A stretch of DNA of 64,000 bases from Neglectibacter timonensis (GTDB lineage: Bacteria; Bacillota; Clostridia; Oscillospirales; Acutalibacteraceae), in NCBI RefSeq assembly GCF_900048895.1, contig NZ_LT160635.1:62001-126000 (forward strand), written 5' to 3'. Both the position numbers and the translations under genes were made by a program. Positions 8,287-16,196 of this stretch are shown here, one piece after another. Position 1 is the stretch's first letter. Every line of letters starts with the position of its first letter. The notes under the pieces were generated by a model. That model was not told the DNA's origin, made no database searches, and was given only the letters and a program-made list of their open reading frames with translations.

Positions 8287-8565
8287 ATGGCACAGAAAAC
8301 AGAATTACCGGATATCGCAAAGCTGAACCATTTTACAGAGGGGAACCTGTATACGGGCAGCAAGACCAAGGACTGGGAAAAGGGGACGGTGATCCGCTAC
8401 AAGGTGTGGCCGGACAGGGAAAATGAAAAGCTGATTGCCAGCTGCTGGGCCCAGGACGTCTGCTATGAAAAGGCCCAGGATAAGGAGGAGCGGGAATTCC
8501 CCCTGACGGCGGAGGGCGTGGACGCCGTCAGGAACTGGCTGATGGAGCGTTATCTGCAGCTGTAG
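8287..8565 (+). CDS. small hypothetical protein (92 aa)
   Basis: It encodes MAQKTELPDIAKLNHFTEG and continues to a C-terminal VRNWLMERYLQL. It is a compact, charged, soluble protein that I do not recognise. The ATG at 8287 is preferred because GGGAG lies nine bases upstream. An ATG at 8278 would sit directly on that site. It has its own promoter at 8229-8257, which supports it being a real gene. Confidence 0.7.
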   Translation: MAQKTELPDIAKLNHFTEGNLYTGSKTKDWEKGTVIRYKVWPDRENEKLIASCWAQDVCYEKAQDKEEREFPLTAEGVDAVRNWLMERYLQL

Positions 8566-8683
8566 GCAGGGCGTTTTTGGAGAGACGCCCCGGCGCTTGA
8601 GCGAAAGGACGCAAAAGGACAAAAAGACACCCCTGGGGCAGGAAAGAAATGAACCCAACCAGTAAAAACGGACAGTGACAAAA

Positions 8684-8722
8684 CACCCCCTGAAGTAGGA
8701 AAACAGACTACATCAGGGGGTG
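8684..8722 (-). terminator. intrinsic terminator of the CAP-SLH gene
   Basis: Arms CACCCCCTGAAGTAG (8684-8698) and CTACATCAGGGGGTG (8708-8722) pair. On the minus strand the hairpin is followed by TTTTGT. It may also stop plus-strand transcription from 8287-8565. Confidence 0.8.
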
Positions 8723-8775
8723 ATTTCCAGGCTGGAGGCCGGACGGATGTGGGAGGGAAAGCGCGCTGACGGAGA

Positions 8776-9843
8776 TCAGCCTGCAAAACGCTGCAGCATG
8801 GCGGCGGCTTCGGCGCGGGTGGCGCGGCCCTGGGGGTCCAGGCGGGAACCCTTTCCGGTGAGAATCCCCCGGTTTACGGCCCATTGAACGGCATCCTGCG
8901 CCCAGGGACTGACGGCTTCTCCATCAGAAAAGGCGGAGAGGCTGCCCTGAACCGGACCCTGTAGATTTGCGTAGCGGTACAGCATCGCTGCCAGCTGTTC
9001 CCGGGTGATGGGAGAGGACGGCTCGAACCTGCCGCCTCCCACGCCGGTGACGATGTTCCGCCGGGCCGCCCAGGCCACGGCTTTGGCATAATAGGCGTCC
9101 GGGGATACGTCGGTAAAGCCGGAAGCGGCGCTGGAGGCGGGTTTTCCTGCCAGGCGGTAGAGCACCTCTGCCAGCATTCCCCGCTCCAGCAAGGTGTCCG
9201 GAGAGAATGTTGCGGCCGACACACCGCCGAAAAGACCCCGTTCATAGGCCCAGCGGATGGATTCCCGGCCCCAATGGCCGTCGATATCCGTAAACGGCGT
9301 GCCGGGATAGGGCTGGGGCCCGGGGGAGGGCTCCGGAGAGGGTTCTGGCTTGGGCTGGGGATTGGAGCCCGTGTAGAAAATCTGCACCCAGTAATAGGTT
9401 CTGCCGGACTGGAACAGGCCGATCCCCACCTGTTCAAACTCCCCGTTTAAGATGTTGGCCCGGTGTCCGGGAGAATTCATCCAGTCGCTCATGGTTTGGG
9501 CCACCGTGTCGGCATAGCCGGAATTGTAGGCGATGTTCTCCCCTGCCCTGCGGTAGGAAAGGCCCAGGTCGTCCAGCGCGGTAAAGGGGCCGCGTCCGTC
9601 CGGGCGGGTATGGGAAAAGAGCCGCGGCAGCTCTTCCGCCCTCACATCGGCGGCCTGCTCCAGCAGGCTGTTGTCTGCTGTCACAGGGGTAAGCCCCGCG
9701 TTTTTTCGTTCTTTATTGATCAGCTCCACCATGCGGGCGGCCTTCTGGCGAAGGTCCGCGTCCTTGGCGGAGACGGGCAAGGCCGGCAGGACGCCCAGCA
9801 GAAGTGTCAGCGTCAGCAGCCAAGCGGCAAATTTCTTTTTCAT
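8776..9843 (-). CDS. secreted CAP-domain protein anchored by three SLH repeats
   Basis: A 355-aa exported protein. It has a signal peptide (about 1-26, ending PVSA-KD) and a CAP/SCP domain (about 30-155) with the conserved pocket residues His78 (FSHTRPDG), Glu102 (GENIAYN) and His127 (SPGHRANIL). A Pro/Glu/Ser linker follows (about 160-185), and then three SLH repeats (FTDIDGHWGRESI, FTDVSPDAYYAKAV, FSDGEAVSPWAQDAV) that bind pyruvylated wall polymer. It is a wall-bound CAP protein similar to YkwD plus SLH anchors. The start has GAAAGGA and a promoter at 9878-9906. It is the first of six SLH proteins in the window. Confidence 0.93.
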   Translation of the reverse strand: MKKKFAAWLLTLTLLLGVLPALPVSAKDADLRQKAARMVELINKERKNAGLTPVTADNSLLEQAADVRAEELPRLFSHTRPDGRGPFTALDDLGLSYRRAGENIAYNSGYADTVAQTMSDWMNSPGHRANILNGEFEQVGIGLFQSGRTYYWVQIFYTGSNPQPKPEPSPEPSPGPQPYPGTPFTDIDGHWGRESIRWAYERGLFGGVSAATFSPDTLLERGMLAEVLYRLAGKPASSAASGFTDVSPDAYYAKAVAWAARRNIVTGVGGGRFEPSSPITREQLAAMLYRYANLQGPVQGSLSAFSDGEAVSPWAQDAVQWAVNRGILTGKGSRLDPQGRATRAEAAAMLQRFAG

Positions 9844-9877
9844 GGAAATCTATCCTTTCCATCATGAGGATGCTATT

Positions 9878-9906
9878 ATCATACAGGCTGTACCCGGCTT
9901 TTTCAA
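9878..9906 (-). promoter_or_regulatory. promoter of the CAP-SLH gene
   Basis: On the minus strand TTGAAA (9906-9901) and TATGAT (9883-9878) are 17 bases apart. Confidence 0.65.
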
Positions 9907-9936
9907 CCCGCAGAATTTGGATGCGAAACAGGGATC

Positions 9937-9964
9937 TTGACAAAAGGCCGTTTTTCGTTATAGT
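9937..9964 (+). promoter_or_regulatory. promoter of the CorC-gene leader
   Basis: TTGACA (9937-9942) and TATAGT (9959-9964) have a 16-base spacer. The resulting transcript would have a leader of about 250 bases before the gene at 10222. Confidence 0.7.
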
Positions 9965-9970
9965 ATATAT

Positions 9971-10136
9971 AATATAGATTTTATATTTCTGAATGAGAAA
10001 GGATTTTTGAGTTACCATGGACGACGCCGACGGCGGCTCAGACGGGGACGGCAAAGCCAATTGTTTTGACAGCAGAGTGATAGAATACAGGCATAGCTTG
10101 TGGAATCCGGATTCCACAGGTTATGCTTTTTTGTGT
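9971..10136 (+). promoter_or_regulatory. structured 5' leader ending in a terminator; candidate cis-regulatory RNA
   Basis: The leader between the promoter and the CorC/CNNM gene ends in an 18-base-pair hairpin (10091-10108 with 10109-10126, two G-U pairs), followed by TTTTTTGTGTTTT. The terminator lies about 90 bases before the start codon, so expression must depend on read-through. The GC-rich stretch before it (10018-10075) has short complementary segments (GCCGAC/GGCGGC, GGCAAAGCC) and an in-frame Asp/Gly-rich mini-ORF from ATG 10018 without a good ribosome site. It does not match the M-box or yybP-ykoY consensus as I know them. This region fills the gap 9844-10221. Confidence 0.55.
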
Positions 10137-10221
10137 TTTGCAGTCCAGCTCCGGAAACGGTGTTAAAGAGGAACCGGAGAACTGTGGAAAAAATTTATTC
10201 TGCTGAAGAAAAAAGGAGTGC

Positions 10222-11562
10222 ATGAATTTGAGTTCCATCCCTGCCCAGCTTTTGCTGCAGGCTGTTTTAATTTTGATCAACGCGTTTTTTGCCGCTACGG
10301 AGATCGCCGTAATCTCTCTGAGTTCCGCGAAGCTCAAGCGGCTGGAGGAGGAGGGCGACAAGACCGCCCCGAAGCTTTTGAAGCTGGTGGAGGAGCCCTC
10401 CGGCTTCCTTTCCACCATTCAGGTGGGCATCACTTTGGCCGGCTATTTGGGCAGCGCCTTTGCAGCGGAAAACTTTTCCGGCTATTTTGTCTCCTGGGTT
10501 TACGACGGCTTAGGATTTCACGCCCTCCCGGAAGGCGTGCTGAACGCCCTGGCCATTGTGGTCATCACCATCATCCTTGCCTATTTCACCCTGATTTTCG
10601 GCGAGCTGGTTCCGAAACGCATCGCCATGCAGAAATCCTTTGAAGTGGCGAAATTTGCCTGCCGTGTGGTATCGGGCATCTCTTTTGTCATGCGCCCGGT
10701 GATCTGGTTCCTGTCGAAATCCACCAATGGGGTTCTGCGGGTGCTTCGGCTCAAAACGGAAGCGGAAGAGGAAGCGGTCACGGAGGACGAAATCCGCATG
10801 ATGGTGGACCTGGGCGGACAGCGGGGCGCCATCGACGAAGACGAGCAGGAGTGGATTCAGAACGTGTTTGAATTCGGGGACATGACGGTGCGGGAAGCCA
10901 TGACGCCCCGTGGCGACGTGGAGGCCTTTTCTGCGGACGCTTCCCGGGAGGAGGTTCTGGAGACCATCCGGCGGACCGGCCTCTCCCGGTTCCCGGTGTA
11001 TGAGGGAACCGTAGACACCATTGCAGGCGTGCTCAATACGCGGGATTTTCTGCTGAGTGTGGGCAGCGGGGAGGAGAAGACCGTGCGGGAACTGATGCGT
11101 CCGGCCTATTTCGTGCCGGAGTCCATCCATGCGGACCATCTGTTCCGGGAGATGCAGCAGAAAAAGGTGCATATGGCCGTGGTGGTGGACGAATACGGCG
11201 GTACCGGCGGCATCATCACCATGGAGGACCTGCTGGAAGAAATTGTGGGGAACATCTACGATGAGTTCGACCCGGCGGAATCCCCGGAAATCGAACAGCT
11301 GGGGGAAAACCTGTGGAGGGTGTCCGGCGGCGCTTCCATCGGAGACCTTTCCGAGGCGCTGGGGGTGAAGCTGCCGGAGAGTGAAAGTTACGACACGGTT
11401 GGCGGCCTGATCTTCACCCAGCTGGACTTTATCCCCAGGGACGGCTCTCAGCTGGACCTGGAGCTCTGCGGCCTTTCCCTGCATGTGGAGGAGGTTCGGG
11501 AGCACCGCATCGAACGGATTCTGATAAAAAAGCAGGAAAAGCCGGAAATCTCTGAAATTTGA
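10222..11562 (+). CDS. CNNM/CorC-HlyC family transporter (DUF21-CBS-CBS-CorC_HlyC)
   Basis: A 446-aa membrane protein of the CNNM/CorC family, associated with Mg2+ (or Co2+) efflux or homeostasis. Order: DUF21 membrane domain (about 1-190; NAFFAATEIAVISLSSAKLK and GELVPKRIAMQ), two CBS motifs (about 215-335; MTPRGDVEAF, then LSRFPVYEGTVDTIAGVLNTRDFL and VVVDEYGGTGGIITMEDLLEEIVGNIYDEFD), then the C-terminal CorC_HlyC domain (VSGGASIGDLSEALG, then YDTVGGLIF). AAGGAG is only three bases before the ATG, so the TTG at 10228 is a possible alternative start. The upstream terminated leader suggests riboswitch-like or attenuation control. Confidence 0.93.
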   Translation: MNLSSIPAQLLLQAVLILINAFFAATEIAVISLSSAKLKRLEEEGDKTAPKLLKLVEEPSGFLSTIQVGITLAGYLGSAFAAENFSGYFVSWVYDGLGFHALPEGVLNALAIVVITIILAYFTLIFGELVPKRIAMQKSFEVAKFACRVVSGISFVMRPVIWFLSKSTNGVLRVLRLKTEAEEEAVTEDEIRMMVDLGGQRGAIDEDEQEWIQNVFEFGDMTVREAMTPRGDVEAFSADASREEVLETIRRTGLSRFPVYEGTVDTIAGVLNTRDFLLSVGSGEEKTVRELMRPAYFVPESIHADHLFREMQQKKVHMAVVVDEYGGTGGIITMEDLLEEIVGNIYDEFDPAESPEIEQLGENLWRVSGGASIGDLSEALGVKLPESESYDTVGGLIFTQLDFIPRDGSQLDLELCGLSLHVEEVREHRIERILIKKQEKPEISEI

Positions 11563-11587
11563 CAAATCCTGCGGCTTGTGTTACGAT
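11559..11587 (+). promoter_or_regulatory. promoter of the TPP-regulated operon
   Basis: TTGACA (11559-11564), a 17-base spacer and TACGAT (11582-11587). The -35 box overlaps the stop codon of the preceding gene. Confidence 0.7.
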
Positions 11588-11637
11588 ACTCCTGCCAGAA
11601 AAAGGTTCCGTCCGGAGCCTGAAAAAGTGAATCAGAA

Positions 11638-11722
11638 CCAGGGGAGCCGGTTGTCCGGCTGAGAGGAAGCAATGGAACTTCGACCCTTTTAACCTGATGT
11701 GGGTAATGCCAACGTAGGAAGA
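11638..11722 (+). promoter_or_regulatory. TPP (thiamine pyrophosphate) riboswitch
   Basis: It carries the THI-box landmarks in order: GGGGAGCC, GGCTGAGAGG (with the CUGAGA core), GACCC near the middle, AACCTGATGTGGGTAATGCC and AACGTAGGAA. A terminator follows immediately. When TPP is bound, the transporter operon downstream should be switched off. Confidence 0.96.
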
Positions 11723-11733
11723 CGAAAAGCTTT

Positions 11734-11777
11734 AAAAAGCTCTTTTTGCGCAGGCATGCGCAGAAAGAGCTTTTTTG
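11734..11777 (+). terminator. riboswitch-controlled terminator
   Basis: AAAAAGCTCTTTTTGCGC pairs with GCGCAGAAAGAGCTTTTTT around a 6-base loop, directly after the TPP aptamer. It is the expression platform for premature termination. Confidence 0.9.
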
Positions 11778-11813
11778 ATGCGCCGGGACGGAAGAGGAAA
11801 AGGAGCGTTTTAT

Positions 11814-12452
11814 ATGCCGGAAAAAAAGAAAAAATACGTGGAATATGGGTGCTGCTGCGGATCCTCCTGCGGCAGGGTCGGCGGGCCTGAGGGTATTACA
11901 GGCTGCCGGTTCAGCCTGTCCCCCATGAGCGACGCCTATGTGGACATTATCCTGGAGGCGGTGCGGCAGGCAGACGTGTCGAAGGTGTACTCCCTCACCG
12001 ACGAGCTCTCCACCGTGTACCGCGGCAGGCGGCAGCATGTGCTGGACGCGCTGAAGGCGTGCTTTACCGGCGCTTACCGGGAAGGGGTGCACATGGTGCT
12101 GGAAGCCACCCTGTCCAAGGGCTGCCCCGGCGATACAGAAGGGGAGAGCTATCTGGCGGCGGATGATGTCCTGCAGAACGAGCCCAGGATCCGGGACGTG
12201 CACTTCCCGGTAACCTCGAAAATTTCCCTGTACCCCATGGGGATGGAGGACTATATGCCCCACATTGCGGCGGTGGTCAACCGTGCGGTGGATCTGGGGA
12301 TCTATGACCGCTCCGCCCATTATGTGACGGTGCTCAAGGGCGACGTGCAGGATCTGTTCTCCTATTTCGACTGGGTGCTCTGCTACTGCGCGGAGCATTT
12401 GGGGCACGCGGTATTCCAGGTCACCCTGAGCGTCAACAGCCCCAGCGAATGA
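11814..12452 (+). CDS. ykoF: YkoF-like thiamine/HMP-binding protein
   Basis: A 212-aa protein of the YkoF family, which binds thiamine or its hydroxymethylpyrimidine moiety with two ferredoxin-like repeats. They are visible as FSLSPMSDAYVDIILEAV with EGVHMVLEATLSKGCPG, and ISLYPMGMEDYMPHIAAVVNRAVDLG with HAVFQVTLSVNSP. An N-terminal Cys-rich tail (GCCCGSSCG) precedes the first repeat. The ATG at 11814 follows AAGGAG at eight bases. It is the first gene of the TPP-controlled ykoFEDC-type operon. Confidence 0.9.
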   Translation: MPEKKKKYVEYGCCCGSSCGRVGGPEGITGCRFSLSPMSDAYVDIILEAVRQADVSKVYSLTDELSTVYRGRRQHVLDALKACFTGAYREGVHMVLEATLSKGCPGDTEGESYLAADDVLQNEPRIRDVHFPVTSKISLYPMGMEDYMPHIAAVVNRAVDLGIYDRSAHYVTVLKGDVQDLFSYFDWVLCYCAEHLGHAVFQVTLSVNSPSE

Positions 12453-12513
12453 GACGGGAGTCCGGATATTTTGAAAAAAGGCCGCTGCTGCGGCAGAAGA
12501 GAGGATGTCAGCC

Positions 12514-13098
12514 ATGAAACTCAAACATATTCTGTTCATTGCCATTACCGCCGTGCTGTTCGGCGTGTTTTATCTGGGAACCACCTATGCGGGCACGTTC
12601 CTCACCGGGGTGCTCACGCCCATGGGCCTGGGTATCCTGGGGTACGAGCCCTTTTACGGCATCTGGTTTATGGCGGCGGTTTTCATCACCTATGTGATTC
12701 AGAAGCCCGGCGTAGGCCTGATCGCCGAAATGCTGGCATCCTTCCTGGAGGTGCTGATGGGAAACATGTTCGGCCCCATCATCTTCCTCAGCGGGCTGAT
12801 TCAGGGCCTGGGGTCCGAGGTGGCGTTCGCCGCGTTCCGCTATAAAAAGTTCGGCTATCCCCAGACCATGCTGGCGGCTGTGGGCTGCACGGTGTTCAGC
12901 TATATCTGGACGGGGATCCGCCAGGGCTACCACACCTTTGCCCCCGGAATCCTCATTGCCATCTTCGCGATCCGGCTGCTCAGCTCCCTGCTGTTCTGCG
13001 GCGTGTTGTGCAAGCTGCTGGGGGATGGCCTGGCGAAGGCGGGCGTGCTCCGGGGCTTCGCGCTGGGCGACAGGCAGAAGCTGACGGTAGAAGACTGA
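12514..13098 (+). CDS. ykoE: ECF transporter S component for HMP/thiamine (YkoE)
   Basis: A 194-aa membrane protein with about five to six hydrophobic helices, typical of a substrate-capture (S) subunit of an ECF vitamin transporter. It matches the YkoE type: FGVFYLGTTYAGTFLTG, FYGIWFMAAVFITYVIQKPG, FLEVLMGNMFGPI and GLGSEVAFAAFRYKKFGYP. The ATG at 12514 is preferred over the ATG at 12505 because GAGAGG sits nine bases before it but directly against the earlier codon. It lies between ykoF and the ATPase gene, under the TPP riboswitch. Confidence 0.9.
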   Translation: MKLKHILFIAITAVLFGVFYLGTTYAGTFLTGVLTPMGLGILGYEPFYGIWFMAAVFITYVIQKPGVGLIAEMLASFLEVLMGNMFGPIIFLSGLIQGLGSEVAFAAFRYKKFGYPQTMLAAVGCTVFSYIWTGIRQGYHTFAPGILIAIFAIRLLSSLLFCGVLCKLLGDGLAKAGVLRGFALGDRQKLTVED

Positions 13099-13099
13099 C

Positions 13100-14563
13100 A
13101 TGGCGGCGTATCTGGAGCTTTGCAACGTGAGCTTCCGCTATTTGGAGGAAGCGCAGGCCGACGTGCTGCAGCATGTGAATTTCGCCCTGGAAGAGGGAAA
13201 GGTCACTGTGCTTTTGGGGGCCAGCGGCTGCGGGAAGAGCACCCTGGCCCTGTTGGCGGCGGGGATTTTTCCGGAAAACGGCGGGGTGATGGAGTCGGGG
13301 GAAATCCGGCTGCTGGGGCGGCCTCTCGCGGAGTACGCCATCCCCCAGCGCACGAAGGCCCTGACCGTGCTGTTTCAGAATCCGGACCTGCAGTTCTGTA
13401 TGGACACCCTGCGCAAGGAGCTGTTTTTCTGCCTGGAAAACCTCTCGGTTAGTCCGGAGGAAATGGAGGCGCGGGTGGAAAAGTTCGCCCGGCTGTACGG
13501 GGTGGAGGAACTGCTGGACAGAAAGCTCTCCACCCTGTCCGGGGGAGAGAAGCAGAAGGCGGCCCTCTGCTGTCTTCTGCTTTTGGAGCCCCGGGGGATG
13601 ATTCTGGACGAGCCCTTTGCCAATTTGGACCCGGAGTCCGCCGCGGGGCTGCTGGAGCTTCTTCGGCGGTACCGGCGGGAGCAGGGGGCTACTGTGGCGG
13701 TCATCGACCACAAATTGGACCGCTGGCTGGATTTTGCCGATGAGATTATGGTGCTGGGCAGCGGAGGAAAAACGCTTGCCCGGGGAATCCATCCGGAAAG
13801 TCTGGGGGAATACCGGCGGCTGTTTCAGGAGGAAGGGCTGTTTTTCCCCGGGGAGCCCCAGGCTTTCGAGGCCCGGGAGCAGTCCGGCGAGGTTGTGTTG
13901 GAGCTTCGGGATGCTGCCTATGGCTACCCGGGCCGGACGCTTGCCCGGGGGCTTTCAGCTTCTTTCCGCAGAGGAAGCGTCTCCGCCATTTTGGGGCCCT
14001 CCGGCTCCGGGAAGACCAGCCTGTTTTCCGTGATTCTGGGGCAGCTGCCCTACAGCGGCTCGGTGCGGGTGGCGGGCATGGAGGTCAAAAAGGCCGGAAA
14101 GAAAAAGCTGTACCGGGAGGTTTCGGCGGTGTTCCAGAATCCGGGAAACCAGTTTATTGCGCTGAATGTGCTGGACGAGGTGTTCAAAAGTCTGGAGCTC
14201 TGGAATCCACGGGAAAACGGGGAGGCGCTCCGGAGCAGGGCGCTGGAAATTCTGGACCGGTACGGTCTGAAAAAATACCGGCGCTATTCGCCCTACATGC
14301 TCAGCCAGGGCCAGCAGAGGCGGCTGGCGGTGCTCTCCGTGCTGGCTGGCGGCCAAAGGCTGCTGCTGCTGGACGAGCCCACCTACGGGCAGGACTGCAG
14401 GAGCACCAGGGCCATGATGGAACAGCTGAGGCAGCTGTGCGCGGAGGGCCTCACCGTGGTTTTCTCCACCCATGACAGGGAGACCGCCTGTCAATACAGC
14501 GACGCGGTCTATGAATTGCAGGAGGGAGGGCTGAGGCCGTGGAACGGATCAATCCGGCGGTAA
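13100..14563 (+). CDS. ykoD: ECF transporter double ATPase (YkoD)
   Basis: A 487-aa fusion of two ABC ATPase domains energising the thiamine-precursor transporter. Domain 1 has Walker A GASGCGKST (about 40-48), signature LSGGEKQK and Walker B MILDEPFANLD. Domain 2 has Walker A GPSGSGKTS (about 294-302), signature LSQGQQRR and Walker B LLLLDEPTYGQD, where an unusual Tyr-Gly replaces the usual Ser/Ala-Gly/Asn. The start codon lies one base after the ykoE stop, and the 3' end overlaps ykoC by 25 bases, implying translational coupling. Confidence 0.94.
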   Translation: MAAYLELCNVSFRYLEEAQADVLQHVNFALEEGKVTVLLGASGCGKSTLALLAAGIFPENGGVMESGEIRLLGRPLAEYAIPQRTKALTVLFQNPDLQFCMDTLRKELFFCLENLSVSPEEMEARVEKFARLYGVEELLDRKLSTLSGGEKQKAALCCLLLLEPRGMILDEPFANLDPESAAGLLELLRRYRREQGATVAVIDHKLDRWLDFADEIMVLGSGGKTLARGIHPESLGEYRRLFQEEGLFFPGEPQAFEAREQSGEVVLELRDAAYGYPGRTLARGLSASFRRGSVSAILGPSGSGKTSLFSVILGQLPYSGSVRVAGMEVKKAGKKKLYREVSAVFQNPGNQFIALNVLDEVFKSLELWNPRENGEALRSRALEILDRYGLKKYRRYSPYMLSQGQQRRLAVLSVLAGGQRLLLLDEPTYGQDCRSTRAMMEQLRQLCAEGLTVVFSTHDRETACQYSDAVYELQEGGLRPWNGSIRR

Positions 14564-15264
14564 AGACGGCGGCGTTTTTGCTGCTGGGCCTGGTGCTCTC
14601 CTTTAACGGCAGCATCGTGGCAAACCTTTTGCTGATCGTGCTGGGGCTGCTGTTCCTGTTCCTTGCGCCGGGCAGCAAAAAAAGGGCGCTTTCCATCGGC
14701 GGCGGGGCGCTTCTGGCGGCGCTGAGCCTGTTTTTTACCTCCCTCTGGTTCGGCAGGGAGGGCGGCGGAAGCCAGAGCGTCAATTTTGCCATGGCCGCCG
14801 TGTCCTCCGGCTCCCTGCGCAGCGGCGTGCTGCTGGGCACGCGCATTCTGGCCTTTGCCGCCATAGGGCTGCTGTTTGCCTTCACCACTTCCAGCGACCT
14901 TCTGGTGGCCTCCTACATCCAGCAGTTCCGTCTGCCGCCCAGGTATGCCTACGGCATTTTGGCAGCCTACCATTTTTCAGGGAGCCTCGCCCGGGAATTC
15001 CGGAAAGTGCGGCTGGCCTTCCGGGTGCGGGGAGTGAGGGTGGGGCCGCTCTCCCTGAAGCCGCTGTTCGTCATGCTGGTGAACGCGCTGCACTGGTCCG
15101 GGGACATTGCAGCGGCCATGGAATCCAAAGGATTTGACGGCAGCCGGAACCGGACCTACCGGCTCCGCCCCCGGGTGGAGCCGCGGGACTGGGTGTTTGC
15201 CGCCGGGGTGCTGGCGGTCATGGGCGCCATGCTGGGCTGCAATCTTCTGCCCGGCGTTTTGTAA
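14539..15264 (+). CDS. ykoC: ECF transporter T component (YkoC, CbiQ family)
   Basis: A 241-aa membrane protein with about five helices (RINPAVKTAAFLLLGLVLSF at the start) and the cytoplasmic coupling motifs of T subunits: REFRKVRLAFRVRGVR and AMESKGFDGSRNRT, both Ala/Arg-Gly type. It joins YkoD to YkoE. GGAGGG lies upstream inside ykoD. It is the last gene of the operon; a weak GC-rich hairpin follows at about 15267-15290. Confidence 0.93.
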   Translation: MERINPAVKTAAFLLLGLVLSFNGSIVANLLLIVLGLLFLFLAPGSKKRALSIGGGALLAALSLFFTSLWFGREGGGSQSVNFAMAAVSSGSLRSGVLLGTRILAFAAIGLLFAFTTSSDLLVASYIQQFRLPPRYAYGILAAYHFSGSLAREFRKVRLAFRVRGVRVGPLSLKPLFVMLVNALHWSGDIAAAMESKGFDGSRNRTYRLRPRVEPRDWVFAAGVLAVMGAMLGCNLLPGVL

Positions 15265-15334
15265 CCGGCGCGTGAGGTGCGCCCGGCAAAAAAGCAGGCG
15301 TCTATTTCAAACTTCTTACAGTTTTCTTTTTCCG

Positions 15335-15363
15335 TTGTAATCCCGGTGAAAAGCACCTATAAT
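15335..15363 (+). promoter_or_regulatory. promoter of the DUF308 gene
   Basis: TTGTAA and TATAAT are separated by 17 bases, about 40 bases before the start codon. Confidence 0.75.
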
Positions 15364-15401
15364 AGAAGAAAGTGAAATTCTGCCGCAGGGAGGCTTTCTT
15401 T

Positions 15402-15932
15402 ATGTTAAAAGGGATTCGAAACAGTATTATCTTGACTTCGCTGCTGTACATTGTTCTGGGCGTCGTGCTCATCGTGTTCCCCGAGGTGTCGCTGGGGCTC
15501 GCCTGTATCCTCATCGGCGCGGTGACGCTGATCTACGGCGTGGTGCGCATTGTCGCCTTTGTGCGGGACGGCGGCGAGGCGTCCGGCCGGTTTGACCTTT
15601 TCGTGGGTGTGCTGCTGGCCGCTCTGGGCATCTTCCTGCTGGTCTGCCCGCAGGTGATCGTATCGCTGATCCCCATCGCCCTGGGCATCTATATCATCGT
15701 GGACAGTGTTTCCGCCGTGAAGAAAGCGCTGGATCTGAAGGCGCTGGGCTTTGAGCACTGGTGGGTCTCCTTTCTCGTGGCGCTGGCCCTGCTGATCCTG
15801 GGCGCGGTGATGGTGGTGCGGCCTTTGGCGGCGGCCAGCGTTCCGGTGGTCTTCATCGGCATTGTGTTCCTGTTTGACGGGGTTTCCACTCTGGCGAACA
15901 CTGTGGTGGCCGACCGGGTCTTCCGGAACTGA
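15402..15932 (+). CDS. DUF308 (HdeD-like) membrane protein
   Basis: A 176-aa protein with six hydrophobic helices arranged as repeated two-helix units (LLYIVLGVVLIVFPEVSLGLACILIGAVTLIYG and similar). This is the pattern of the DUF308/HdeD family, linked in enterobacteria to acid resistance but of unknown molecular function. The ATG at 15402 follows AGGGAGG by nine bases, and an upstream ATG at 15372 has no ribosome site. It is monocistronic with its own promoter. Confidence 0.87.
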   Translation: MLKGIRNSIILTSLLYIVLGVVLIVFPEVSLGLACILIGAVTLIYGVVRIVAFVRDGGEASGRFDLFVGVLLAALGIFLLVCPQVIVSLIPIALGIYIIVDSVSAVKKALDLKALGFEHWWVSFLVALALLILGAVMVVRPLAAASVPVVFIGIVFLFDGVSTLANTVVADRVFRN

Positions 15933-16045
15933 GCGCACCGCAGGAGGGGGCCTCTCCCCAAATGCGGACGGGGCACAGCGTGCCCGTGAAAATGGGATCA
16001 CAAGAGAGAAAAATTAAAAAATAGTTTCCTGAAAACACAGCGCGC

Positions 16046-16153
16046 AAAACCGGCGCCTTTTCAGAGCGGTTTTGACAGGCGCCCTATTTACTGGACGATT
16101 CAGTAGAGAGGGCGCCTGTCCTTTCAGCTCAAAAAGGACGCCGGTTTCTTTTT
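16046..16153. other. three-tier nested inverted repeat with a T-tract; probable terminator
   Basis: Outer arms AAAACCGGCGCCTTTTCAG and CTCAAAAAGGACGCCGGTTT (about 16046-16065 and 16128-16147) enclose inner arms GACAGGCGCCCT and AGGGCGCCTGTC (16074-16085 and 16109-16120). These enclose TACTG and CAGTA around GACGATT. TTCTTTTTTAA follows on the plus strand. It lies between the convergent DUF308 and proS genes and can terminate both, but it is much longer than an ordinary terminator. Confidence 0.6.
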
Positions 16154-16196
16154 TAAGGGTTTTCCCGGCAGGCGGCGTTTCTGCCTTTCCGTTTCT

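Noticed and set aside
15372-15401. Upstream ATG extension of the DUF308 gene
   Set aside because: It would start close to the transcription start without a ribosome site; the ATG at 15402 has AGGGAGG at good distance.
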